In this document: positions 7,252-13,970 of the stretch, piece by piece | Position numbering within the stretch: the stretch's first letter is position 1 | Layout of the letters: each line of letters opens with the position of its first letter | Assembly: GCA_003646505.1 (NCBI GenBank) | Contig: QMKT01000021.1 | Span: forward strand, 1 to 15,407 | Length of the DNA stretch: 15,407 nucleotides | DNA from: Campylobacterota bacterium | GTDB lineage: Bacteria > Campylobacterota > Campylobacteria > Campylobacterales > Sulfurovaceae | Direction: 5' to 3' | Notes under the pieces: generated by a model | Seen by the model: the letters and a program-made list of their open reading frames with translations, nothing else | The model's database searches: none | Told to the model about the DNA's origin: nothing | Position numbers and translations under genes: made by a program

Positions 7252-8097
7252 ATGATATATAAGATGGATAGAATAAGTAAATACCTAGTCATTATGACGT
7301 TGATGTTGGCTGTGAACTCTATGACGCTGCATGCAGAACCTTCTGTCTATGGATTTGGCATCAGCGACAATACACAGAATAGACACTCTTCCCCTCCTTC
7401 TAAAAGATCAATGTCAGCCATGCAACAGAAAATAGCACAACAAGACGAGCGTATAGATGGGTTGATCACGATCATTGAAGGATTAAGTGCATCTCTGAAT
7501 GAATTACAAATGAGAGAAGTACAGGGTCCATCTGTAAATACTAATCTTCCAAATGATGATCTGCTTAAAAAATTGGCGGGTATGATAGATGAAATTAATG
7601 CGAACTATGTCAGTAAAGAAGAACTTCAATCAGCACTAGATAATAAAAAGTCCAAAAATAAGCCAAAGAAAAAAACAACGACTAAAAAAAATACAGTAAA
7701 TTCTTCTCAAAAAGGGAATGATTCACTTAAAAATAAAACTAATGCTACACTGTATAGTGAGGGTGTAAGATTTTTTGTAAAAAAACGTTATACGGAAGCA
7801 CAAAAAAGATTTGCGATAACAGATACAAAACGATATAAGCCTGCCGCGTCAAATTATTATCTGGGTGAGATCGCATACTATACAAAGAAGTATGAAGATG
7901 CTATATTTTACTTTAAAAAGAGTGCAGGTCTGTACGATAAGGCGAGTTATATAGACACATTACTTTTGCATACGGCAGTCTCACTTGAGAAGAGTGGAGA
8001 TAAAGGTCAGGCAAAAGCATTTTATGAAAATATTATAGCAAACTATAAGGGAAAGAAGTCTGTCAAAATTGCTAAAGAAAGACTGAAAAAACTTTAG
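7252..8097 (+). CDS. cpoB: CpoB/YbgF-like periplasmic protein with coiled coil and C-terminal TPRs
   Basis: This is the usual last member of the tol-pal cluster, in E. coli a link between Tol-Pal and peptidoglycan synthesis at division. The product (281 residues from this start) has a signal peptide ending near TLHA, a heptad-like coiled coil (MQQKIAQQDERIDGLITIIE in part, about 57-80), a Lys/Asn/Thr-rich linker (about 133-160) and a C-terminal region of about three TPR repeats (LYSEGVRFFVKKRYTEAQ; YYLGEIAYYTKKYEDAI; AVSLEKSGDKGQAKAFYENI). Starts at 7246 and 7252 are both ATG; 7252 is preferred because AGGA (7243-7246) lies 5 nt before it. It begins right after pal and ends just before the transpeptidase gene, whose ribosome site overlaps its stop. 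Confidence 0.87.
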   Translation: MIYKMDRISKYLVIMTLMLAVNSMTLHAEPSVYGFGISDNTQNRHSSPPSKRSMSAMQQKIAQQDERIDGLITIIEGLSASLNELQMREVQGPSVNTNLPNDDLLKKLAGMIDEINANYVSKEELQSALDNKKSKNKPKKKTTTKKNTVNSSQKGNDSLKNKTNATLYSEGVRFFVKKRYTEAQKRFAITDTKRYKPAASNYYLGEIAYYTKKYEDAIFYFKKSAGLYDKASYIDTLLLHTAVSLEKSGDKGQAKAFYENIIANYKGKKSVKIAKERLKKL

Positions 8098-8105
8098 GAT
8101 AAAAC

Positions 8106-8681
8106 ATGTTCAAATATCTACTTTTAAGTATTTCATTTTTATATACAGTAATGGCGAATGAAAGCTATAAATACCTACCCCCTAAAGGTACAGAGACAAA
8201 GCCTGTCTCCAAAACGGTTTTTAAATTGATCAAAGGTGACAGTGAAAGAACAGTTGACCTTACAGGTAAAAACTTCATCGTGGTCTCTGTACGTGAACGT
8301 GGCAGTGACGGACGTTTTTATGCAGTTGACAGAGACGGTACGGTATGGTGGAGTGGAGCGGTTACTTCGGGTGCAGTGGAATTTAGAAGTCCTTCAGGAA
8401 TTTTTCCTATTATTCAAAAAAAGCGTTACCATATGTCAACACTTTACCCTGAAGAAAATGGTGTGAATAATATGAACTATATGATGAAATTTACAAATTC
8501 TGGGCATGCCTTACATGAAGGAAGTGTTGACTGGATGTCTCATGGCTGTATACACATTGATCCAAAAGATGTACCAGTCATTTATAAATGGTCAAATTTT
8601 AAAACCAAAGTGGTTATCACAAGGCATACTTATATGCCTTTTGCTGCAAAAGATCTTAGAAAAATTTATGAGAAGAAGTAA
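8106..8681 (+). CDS. Exported L,D-transpeptidase (YkuD domain)
   Basis: This should be a periplasmic enzyme acting on peptidoglycan peptides, making 3-3 cross-links or attaching or removing proteins, through a catalytic cysteine. The 191-residue product has a signal peptide (MFKYLLLSISFLYTVMA) and a YkuD core from about residue 54: NFIVVSVRERG, SGAVTSG, RSPSGIFPI, and the active-site block GHALHEGS (133-140) then SHGCIHID (145-152). Cys148 is the predicted nucleophile, with His134/His137 and His146 nearby. The Arg that often follows in SHGCIR is His150 here. AGGA at 8096-8099 overlaps the cpoB stop and lies 6 nt before the ATG, so it is very likely read with tolB-pal-cpoB. The exact reaction cannot be told from sequence. 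Confidence 0.88.
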   Translation: MFKYLLLSISFLYTVMANESYKYLPPKGTETKPVSKTVFKLIKGDSERTVDLTGKNFIVVSVRERGSDGRFYAVDRDGTVWWSGAVTSGAVEFRSPSGIFPIIQKKRYHMSTLYPEENGVNNMNYMMKFTNSGHALHEGSVDWMSHGCIHIDPKDVPVIYKWSNFKTKVVITRHTYMPFAAKDLRKIYEKK

Positions 8682-8684
8682 ATT

Positions 8685-9443
8685 CTATAACTCTTTTGCT
8701 CTATTATAGGCTTCTTCTATAGCGTTCATGCAAGCGGCTCTTACGTTGCCTTCTTCCAATGCACCATAACCTGCAGCTGTTGTGCCACCAGGACTCATAA
8801 CACCATCTTTGAGAAGTGAAGGGTGTACCTCTTGTATGAGTGTACCAAAGCCTGCAAATAAACCTCTCATTGTAGCCATTGCGTCTTCTCTTTTTAAACC
8901 TTGTTTAACTGCACCATCTGCCAAAGCTTCAGCGATGAGTGCCAAGTAGGCAGGTCCGGAGCCAGCGAGTGCAGTGGCAATGTCTATCTCTTTCTCAGAG
9001 TTTAACCAAAGTGTTTTGCCTATGGCACCTAAAAGTTCAGAAGCTTCTTTTTGGTATCTGTGGTCACCTGTCAGTGTGGTCATAGAAGCACCTACAGAAG
9101 CTGCCAAGTTTGGCATAGCTCTTACTACGGCGTTAGTTTTAATATTTTGTTTCAGTTTTTCGACTGTAGTACCTGCCAAAACAGAGAAAAGTACTCTTGC
9201 TTTACCTGAGAGTTTTTTACCGATCTCTTCCACATTGTTTGGTTTGACACACAGGAGTACGGTTTTATCTGTCATATCAAAATCATCCAATAAATATTTG
9301 TCAACATGCACATCAAGTGCTTTTTCAAACGCATCAAGTTTGTTCATGTCTCGACCTACTACTTCAATATGATATTTACCTTTGAGACCCTGAGCAATAC
9401 TCAGTCCCATATTTCCGTTACCAATAAATGTGATTGTTTGCAT
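8685..9443 (-). CDS. proC: Pyrroline-5-carboxylate reductase
   Basis: This cytoplasmic enzyme catalyses the last step of proline synthesis, reducing 1-pyrroline-5-carboxylate with NAD(P)H. The 252-residue product opens with the Rossmann motif ITFIGNGNMG (4-13), then LLCVKPNNV, VRAMPNLAA and the C-terminal dimer and substrate region ALAGSGPAYLALIAEAL, VMSPGGTTAAGYGALEEG. Length is slightly below the usual 260-270 but all signature blocks are present. AGAGAG stands 6 nt before the ATG on the minus strand. It converges on the L,D-transpeptidase gene with only 3 nt between the stops and is divergent from proA, so both proline genes share one control region. proB is not in the window. Confidence 0.95.
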   Translation of the reverse strand: MQTITFIGNGNMGLSIAQGLKGKYHIEVVGRDMNKLDAFEKALDVHVDKYLLDDFDMTDKTVLLCVKPNNVEEIGKKLSGKARVLFSVLAGTTVEKLKQNIKTNAVVRAMPNLAASVGASMTTLTGDHRYQKEASELLGAIGKTLWLNSEKEIDIATALAGSGPAYLALIAEALADGAVKQGLKREDAMATMRGLFAGFGTLIQEVHPSLLKDGVMSPGGTTAAGYGALEEGNVRAACMNAIEEAYNRAKEL

Positions 9444-9463
9444 ACCTGACTCTCTTCTAGTTA

Positions 9464-9478
9464 ATTATATGAATTATA
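9464..9478 (-). promoter_or_regulatory. Tandem TATAAT boxes, candidate proC promoter
   Basis: On the minus strand two perfect TATAAT hexamers (9478-9473 and 9469-9464) lie 20 to 35 nt before the proC ATG. A TTAACA lies 18 nt upstream of the distal one and could act as a weak -35. Sequence-based prediction; which hexamer is used cannot be told. Confidence 0.4.
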
Positions 9479-9499
9479 TCATTATTAGCATTTATTTGT

Positions 9500-9505
9500 T
9501 AAAAT
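9500..9505 (+). promoter_or_regulatory. Candidate -10 box of proA
   Basis: TAAAAT preceded by TGT (extended -10 form) lies 29 nt before the proA ATG. It sits back to back with the proC promoter boxes, so the two RNA polymerase sites would be within about 30 nt of each other. Confidence 0.35.
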
Positions 9506-9534
9506 AGCTTCAATTATATTAAGAGGAAACATTT

Positions 9535-10767
9535 ATGGAAGCATTTTTACAAGAAGCCAAAGCCTCAAGCAGAATACTCTCTACCTTGAGCGGAGCAGAT
9601 AAAAATAAAATTTTAAAAGAGATGGCAACTGCTTTACGTGTCAATACTATGGACATTTTAAAAGCAAATGCATTAGATATGCAAGATGCAGAAGCAAATG
9701 ACCTTGCTGCATCACTAAAAGACAGACTTTTTTTAGATGCGAGTCGTGTGGATGGAATGGCTGTTGCGATTGAAGAGATCGCTGCACTAAAAGAACCGGT
9801 AGGACGAGTATTGGATGGATGGGTGACTGAAGATGGACTCAAAATTGAAAAAGTTTCAGTGCCAATAGGGGTGATCGGTATTATTTTTGAATCACGTCCG
9901 AATGTCACTTCTGATACAGCAGCATTAAGTTTTAAATCTTCAAATGTTTGTGTCCTTAAAGGTGGTAAAGAGGCGCAAAATTCTAATGAGGCCATTGCAA
10001 AAGTATTACAAAAAGTATTGAAAGAAAATGATTTACCTGAGGCACTGATCTCACTGATCCCTGATGCGTCACGTGAGGGTGTTGCAAAACTGATAAAAAT
10101 GGATAAATATGTTGACCTCATAGTACCACGTGGTGGAGAGGGGCTCATCCGTTATGTCAGTGATAATGCGACTGTACCTGTAGTCAAACATGACAAAGGA
10201 CAGTGCCATACTTACATTGATGAAGATGCGAATGTACAAAATGCCATAGCCATAGCCATTAATGCAAAAGTGCAAAGACCAGGGGTATGTAACTCTATGG
10301 AAACTTTGCTGGTTGATGTTGCTATCGCAGCAGAGGTACTGCCACAACTTAAAGAAGCTTTTGACGCAGCACATACTGAGCTTAAAGGCTGTGAGCGTAC
10401 GCAGGAGAGTATAGACGTAGACAGAGCTACTGATGCAGATTATGATACGGAGTATTTAGCCAATATTTTAAATCTAAGAGTGGTGGATGGTGTGAATGAG
10501 GCGATTGATCATATTGTGCGTTTTGGTTCAGGGCACTCAGAAGCTATCATTACTGAAAATATTACGACTGCAGAGATATTTTTAAATGGTATAGATGCCG
10601 CAGCAGTTTATGTGAATGCATCGACACGATTTACAGATGGTGGTGCTTTTGGTTTTGGTGCTGAAGTGGGTATAAGTACAAACAAGCTTCACGCAAGAGG
10701 ACCGATGGGTATAGAAGGTTTGACTACTTACAAGTTTAAAGTATATGGTTCTGGACAGATAAGGTAA
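9535..10767 (+). CDS. proA: Gamma-glutamyl phosphate reductase (glutamate-5-semialdehyde dehydrogenase)
   Basis: This is the second enzyme of proline synthesis from glutamate: it reduces gamma-glutamyl phosphate with NADPH to the semialdehyde that cyclises to the ProC substrate. The 410-residue product is near the family's usual length (about 417). Clear blocks are IGVIGIIFESRPNVTSD, NVCVLKGGKEAQNSN, DLIVPRGGEGLIRYV, VVKHDKGQCHTYID, RPGVCNSMETLLV and FTDGGAFGFGAEVGIST near the end. Cys252 in RPGVCNS is the predicted catalytic cysteine of this aldehyde-dehydrogenase-like family. AGAGGAAA (9521 on) gives a good ribosome site before ATG 9535. It is divergent from proC; no proB is seen next to it. 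Confidence 0.96.
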   Translation: MEAFLQEAKASSRILSTLSGADKNKILKEMATALRVNTMDILKANALDMQDAEANDLAASLKDRLFLDASRVDGMAVAIEEIAALKEPVGRVLDGWVTEDGLKIEKVSVPIGVIGIIFESRPNVTSDTAALSFKSSNVCVLKGGKEAQNSNEAIAKVLQKVLKENDLPEALISLIPDASREGVAKLIKMDKYVDLIVPRGGEGLIRYVSDNATVPVVKHDKGQCHTYIDEDANVQNAIAIAINAKVQRPGVCNSMETLLVDVAIAAEVLPQLKEAFDAAHTELKGCERTQESIDVDRATDADYDTEYLANILNLRVVDGVNEAIDHIVRFGSGHSEAIITENITTAEIFLNGIDAAAVYVNASTRFTDGGAFGFGAEVGISTNKLHARGPMGIEGLTTYKFKVYGSGQIR

Positions 10768-10806
10768 AAATTATTATTACCTAAGCCTCACTAAAGTTTG
10801 CTTGGA

Positions 10807-10812
10807 TAAAAT
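10807..10812 (+). promoter_or_regulatory. Candidate -10 box of slyD
   Basis: TAAAAT in the context TTGGATAAAATAA lies 27 nt before the slyD ATG in the 72-nt gap after proA. The gap also holds a weak imperfect inverted repeat (CCTAAGC 10780-10786 with GCTTGG 10800-10805) without a T run, too weak to call a terminator. Confidence 0.35.
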
Positions 10813-10839
10813 AACAAAAATAACATAAATGGAGTCAAT

Positions 10840-11355
10840 ATGACAATTACAAATGAAAACTGTGTCGTAGGAATTGAATACGAAGTAAAACAAGCGGGTA
10901 CAACAGATGTTGTAGATAGTAATAAAGGTGCAGAAGCACTAGAGTTCATCATTGGAAAAGGTCAGATCATTCCAGGTCTTGAAAATGCACTTGTTGGTAT
11001 GGCTAAAGGTGAAAGTGGAGACATTATGGTATCTGCAGCAGATGCTTATGGTGACGTTAATCCGGAAGCTGTACAGACACTTCCAAAAGATCAGTTCGCA
11101 GGTGTTGATCTTATTGAAGGTATGACACTTTATGGTCAAGGTGAAGATGGTCAAACAACACAAGTAACGGTTAATTCATTTGATGATAAAGAAGTACAAG
11201 TAGACTTTAACCACCCATTGGCTGGTAAAGATCTTATGTTCTCAGTGACAGTACTTACTGCAAGAGAAGCAACAGCAGATGAAGTAGCATCTGGTGTAGT
11301 TGGTGGTTCAGCAACAGAAGGTGAAAGCTGTGGCACAGGATGTGGTTGTCACTAA
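10840..11355 (+). CDS. slyD: SlyD-like FKBP-type peptidyl-prolyl cis-trans isomerase
   Basis: This is a cytoplasmic prolyl isomerase and chaperone of the SlyD group, which in other bacteria also helps nickel handling for hydrogenase or urease. The 171-residue product has the FKBP strands EALEFIIGKGQIIPGLENAL (33-51 region), the inserted chaperone flap (about 71-119) and the return strands VDFNHPLAGKDLMFSVTVL (121-139). The tail is short but metal-binding in character: Cys164, Cys168, Cys170 and His171 in CGTGCGCH. E. coli SlyD has a longer His-rich tail. GGAG (10831-10834) stands 5 nt before the ATG. A strong terminator follows at 11372, so this is likely a single-gene unit or the end of one. 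Confidence 0.95.
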   Translation: MTITNENCVVGIEYEVKQAGTTDVVDSNKGAEALEFIIGKGQIIPGLENALVGMAKGESGDIMVSAADAYGDVNPEAVQTLPKDQFAGVDLIEGMTLYGQGEDGQTTQVTVNSFDDKEVQVDFNHPLAGKDLMFSVTVLTAREATADEVASGVVGGSATEGESCGTGCGCH

Positions 11356-11371
11356 TCCTTTAAATGCTTAA

Positions 11372-11406
11372 GCGTCAACTTCATTTTGAGGTTTGGCGCA
11401 TCTTTT
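11372..11406 (+). terminator. Rho-independent terminator after slyD
   Basis: An 11-bp stem (5' arm 11372-11382, 3' arm to 11399) with one bulged T, two G-U pairs near each end of the stem and a 5-nt ATTTT loop is followed by a T-rich tract (TCTTTTATATTTTCTTTTTTT). It lies 16 nt after the slyD stop. Confidence 0.75.
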
Positions 11407-11507
11407 ATATTTTCTTTTTTTATCTCTTTCTTGCACTTTATCAACGTTCTTCTTAGCAAATTTTTCTACATCTTAAAAAAAATACTTGTCTTGAATTCAT
11501 ATTTTGA
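11407..11507. other. Non-coding gap between slyD terminator and the next promoter
   Basis: This stretch is T-rich on the plus strand. On the minus strand an open frame of about 34 codons without a usable start (ending at a TAA at 11370-11368 and bounded upstream by another TAA) reads as a Lys-rich peptide. It runs through the terminator and is most simply explained by base composition. I see no RNA gene or repeat here. Confidence 0.4.
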
Positions 11508-11513
11508 TATGAT
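11508..11513 (+). promoter_or_regulatory. Candidate -10 box of the 11556 gene
   Basis: TATGAT preceded by TGA (extended -10) lies 42 nt before the ATG at 11556. TTGTCT at 11486-11491 is 16 nt upstream and could be a -35. This suggests the gene has its own promoter after the slyD terminator. Confidence 0.4.
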
Positions 11514-11519
11514 ATAAAA

Positions 11520-11540
11520 AAGAATATCTTATCAATTCTT
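11520..11540 (+). repeat. Inverted repeat in the leader of the 11556 gene
   Basis: AAGAAT (11520-11525) and ATTCTT (11535-11540) form an inverted repeat with 9 nt between the arms, just downstream of the predicted -10 box and 5 nt before the AGAGGGGGG ribosome site. It could be an operator or a weak leader hairpin. The arms are short and AT-rich, so chance is possible. Confidence 0.35.
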
Positions 11541-11555
11541 ACAGAGGGGGGTATC

Positions 11556-12863
11556 ATGCAGAAAATAGAAAAAGCTTTTGATATCAATGGAGTACTTTTA
11601 AAAGTATTTTCCTCTTTGGAGTCTATCAAAGATGAAAGAAAAATTGAACTTATCTATGAAATGGAAGCAAGCATACCTAAAGAGTTAAAGGGTGATGTAG
11701 TTGTATTTACACGACTTCTTACAAAGGTACTTACTTTTGTATTTCAAAATACGAAAACAAAAGAGATAGTATTGTCTCTGCATGCGCCGGACGACTTTTT
11801 ATATGAAGAGTTTATCTCTTTTAAACTGAATGATATCTTTATCCCAAAAGAAAGAATTCAAGACTATTTAGAAAATAATATCACCAAAGAGCTTGAAATA
11901 CTTGAAGGAAAAATTATTTATGATAAAGATTCGGATGTCCAACTAAATATACCTTTTCAAATTAATGAATTAGGCTATCGACGTCATTATCGTTTACCCG
12001 ATATCGGTATGTTGGGTAAAAAGGTTTTGCTGATCTCTGAGAGTAAAAAGATCACACAAAGCATTAAAAAAATGTTTACGTATTTTCTCTATAAAGTAGA
12101 TATAGGCTTTGAAGAATTTAAAAAACAGGGGAATGATCTCTCTCAGTATGACATTTTAGTCATAGATGATTGCATTGCGACAGATACCTTTGAACAGATC
12201 GTGGCCAAAGTACAAAAAAAGATACCTATTAAGTATGTTTTGCTTAGAGATTCACATACTCATGAAGTGCCGCACTCAGACGCGGTTTCAACATATTTGA
12301 TCAAACCTGTGACTCAGGAAAGTATTTTTGAATTGATTGCGGCATTATTTCATAATGATATTCAACCTGTAGCTAACAGACCAGAAGTCAGCAAGTGTAT
12401 TCTTGATCTTGAAAAAATATTACATAAAAACATAAGTGTTAAAGCAGAAGTGTCATCCATAGATAATTTGTCGAGTGGCAATCTTAATCGGATTATTGAA
12501 AAGGAAAAAGAGCTTAAAAATCCTCTTTTAAATATTAAACAAGGTGAAGAAAATACCCAAAAAATGGGATTAATATATACTAAAGAGTTAAAAAAATTCG
12601 TAGAGATCTTTGATCGTTCAGATATCTACTTTAGACAAATTGTCAATGAAAAAGCAAGTAATAAAATAAAAGATTTCTGTATTGATCTGGAGAAACACTC
12701 TAAACTTATTGGGGCTGAAAGTATGTTTAGATTTGCAGATATTGTCAGCCTTATTTTTGTCTATGACAAGTTAGATATGTTACCTATTTATCCGGGAAAA
12801 TATCATATAGAACTGCAAAACCTTCTTGAAGCGATAAGAAAACATTTAAATATTAAATCTTAG
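11556..12863 (+). CDS. Degenerate hybrid-kinase-like protein (HATPase-like, receiver-like, Hpt-like)
   Basis: By pattern this 435-residue soluble protein resembles the cytoplasmic tail of a hybrid histidine kinase without its H-box. Residues 1-137 follow the ATPase module: SIPKELKGDVVVFTRLLTKV (39-58) mirrors the IPxxLxGDxxRLxQIL block, FKLNDIFIPKER (89-100) the DxGxGI box, and LEILEGKIIYD (113-123) the end of the domain. The N-box Asn and both Gly of DxGxGI are lost. Residues 154-265 are receiver-like, with Asp204 (YDILVIDD) as possible phosphoacceptor and Lys250-Pro251, but the acidic pair reads Ser161-Glu162. Residues 340-430 look like an Hpt domain; the place of the phosphorylated His appears to be Ile376 (IDLEKHSKLIGA). 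No membrane segment or DNA-binding domain is seen. AGAGGGGGG stands 4 nt before the ATG. Domain assignments are mine by eye; function unknown, probably regulatory. Confidence 0.72.
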   Translation: MQKIEKAFDINGVLLKVFSSLESIKDERKIELIYEMEASIPKELKGDVVVFTRLLTKVLTFVFQNTKTKEIVLSLHAPDDFLYEEFISFKLNDIFIPKERIQDYLENNITKELEILEGKIIYDKDSDVQLNIPFQINELGYRRHYRLPDIGMLGKKVLLISESKKITQSIKKMFTYFLYKVDIGFEEFKKQGNDLSQYDILVIDDCIATDTFEQIVAKVQKKIPIKYVLLRDSHTHEVPHSDAVSTYLIKPVTQESIFELIAALFHNDIQPVANRPEVSKCILDLEKILHKNISVKAEVSSIDNLSSGNLNRIIEKEKELKNPLLNIKQGEENTQKMGLIYTKELKKFVEIFDRSDIYFRQIVNEKASNKIKDFCIDLEKHSKLIGAESMFRFADIVSLIFVYDKLDMLPIYPGKYHIELQNLLEAIRKHLNIKS

Positions 12864-12990
12864 GCTTCTGTATATATTCCTGTTCCAATACTACCGATAG
12901 AGTTCTCTAACACCGAATCATAAATGTATTGAAATATATTTTTGACTCATAATATATCCTTTTTCTCATCATAGCATAATTTTAAAATGG
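12864..12990. other. Gap between the 11556 gene and fabD with possible broken small ORF on the minus strand
   Basis: On the minus strand a TATGAT box, an AAGGA and ATG 12950 are well placed, but the frame stops after 10 codons (MSQKYISIHL). One base out of frame, reading continues for about 28 codons to a TAA at 12862-12860. This may be a decayed small gene or chance. No terminator for the 11556 gene is evident. Confidence 0.3.
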
Positions 12991-12996
12991 TAAAAT
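12991..12996 (+). promoter_or_regulatory. Candidate -10 box of the fabD operon
   Basis: TAAAAT preceded by TGG (extended -10) lies 29 nt before the fabD ATG. A second possible box, TATCAT, is at 13003-13008. The preceding 30 nt are AT-rich. Confidence 0.4.
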
Positions 12997-13025
12997 ATGG
13001 TATATCATAAATTTAAGGATAACGT

Positions 13026-13967
13026 ATGTCAATCAAATGTGCATTTTTATTTCCAGGACAGGGATCACAAGCTGTAGGGATGGGTCAAGACTTTTTTAAT
13101 CATTCTGATATTGCGAAACAAATGATATCAGATGCAAGTGCAAGAACAGGTATCGATTTCGAGAATCTTCTTTTTGAGGAGAATGATAAGCTTGAGAAGA
13201 CAGAATATACACAACCGGCTATCTTGCTTGTATCTGCTATAGCTCATAAATTATTTGAAAACGAAATACCTATGAAACCAGTATATGCTTTGGGGCACTC
13301 TCTAGGTGAGTTTTCTGCATTGGTTTCTGTTGGTGCTATTGATGCTATTGATGCGGTGGAACTTGTAAACTTACGTGGTCGGCTTATGGCTGAAGCATGT
13401 TCAGGTCAAGATGTGGGTATGTTGGTTTCATTGGGACTTGATGATGCGACAGTAGAAGATATCTGTGATGCACAAAGAGAGGCAGGCTTGAAAGTATGGC
13501 CTGTGAATTATAATGCAGCAGGACAGATCGTTATTGCAGGGATCAAGCCAGATCTTGAAGTGTTGGCACCTATTTTAAAAGAAGCCAAAGCAAAAAGAGC
13601 AATGCTTCTTAATATGTCTGTGGCAAGTCATTGTCCATTATTGGGATCAGCAACAGCACCTTTGGAAGCTAAATTAACTGAAATGCTCAAAGATGAGTTC
13701 ATCGCACCGGTGGTTTCAAATGTAACGGCTAAAACCTATAACACAAAAGAAGAAGCATTGGATCTACTGCCTAAGCAGTTGGTTTCTCCTGTACTGTATA
13801 AACAGTCTATCGCAAACTTTGATGATGACGTAGATTGTTATGTTGAGTTTGGACATGGTGGCGTACTGAAGGGGTTGAACCGTAAAGCAACATCAAAACC
13901 GCACTTTGTGGTCTCAGACATGGCATCATTGGCTACTGCTATTGAAGAGATAGCAAAGTTAGGGTAG
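13026..13967 (+). CDS. fabD: Malonyl-CoA:ACP transacylase
   Basis: This cytoplasmic enzyme moves malonyl groups from CoA to acyl carrier protein, supplying the extender unit of fatty acid synthesis. The 313-residue product matches the family's usual length (about 310). It begins CAFLFPGQGSQAVGMG (5-20). The nucleophile elbow is GHSLGEFSALV (90-100) with Ser92; Arg117 in NLRGRLM and His202 in SVASHCPLL complete the catalytic set. The later block PVVSNVTAKTY and VEFGHGGVLKGL are also typical. AAGGA stands 6 nt before the ATG. mtnN starts 3 nt after its stop, and the fabD-mtnN-PP-loop order is one I associate with Campylobacter, so these form one operon. Confidence 0.97.
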   Translation: MSIKCAFLFPGQGSQAVGMGQDFFNHSDIAKQMISDASARTGIDFENLLFEENDKLEKTEYTQPAILLVSAIAHKLFENEIPMKPVYALGHSLGEFSALVSVGAIDAIDAVELVNLRGRLMAEACSGQDVGMLVSLGLDDATVEDICDAQREAGLKVWPVNYNAAGQIVIAGIKPDLEVLAPILKEAKAKRAMLLNMSVASHCPLLGSATAPLEAKLTEMLKDEFIAPVVSNVTAKTYNTKEEALDLLPKQLVSPVLYKQSIANFDDDVDCYVEFGHGGVLKGLNRKATSKPHFVVSDMASLATAIEEIAKLG

Positions 13968-13970
13968 TTG

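Noticed and set aside
9519..10148. Minus-strand 209-codon open frame opposite proA
   Set aside because: proA is unmistakable in this stretch; the opposite frame is Ser-rich, shows no domain and reads through the proA start region.
10780..10805. Inverted repeat CCTAAGC/GCTTGG after proA as a terminator
   Set aside because: The stem is short with a bulge, and no T run follows; it also overlaps the likely slyD promoter.
11368..11470. Minus-strand Lys-rich open frame between slyD and the 11556 gene
   Set aside because: It has no usable start, is bounded by TAA just upstream and runs through the slyD terminator stem; the T-rich plus strand explains the Lys-rich reading.
12861..12920. Read-through extension of the 11556 gene past its TAG
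   Set aside because: The in-frame extension is 19 codons to TAA, but there is no sign of recoding and the Hpt-like domain is already complete before the TAG.
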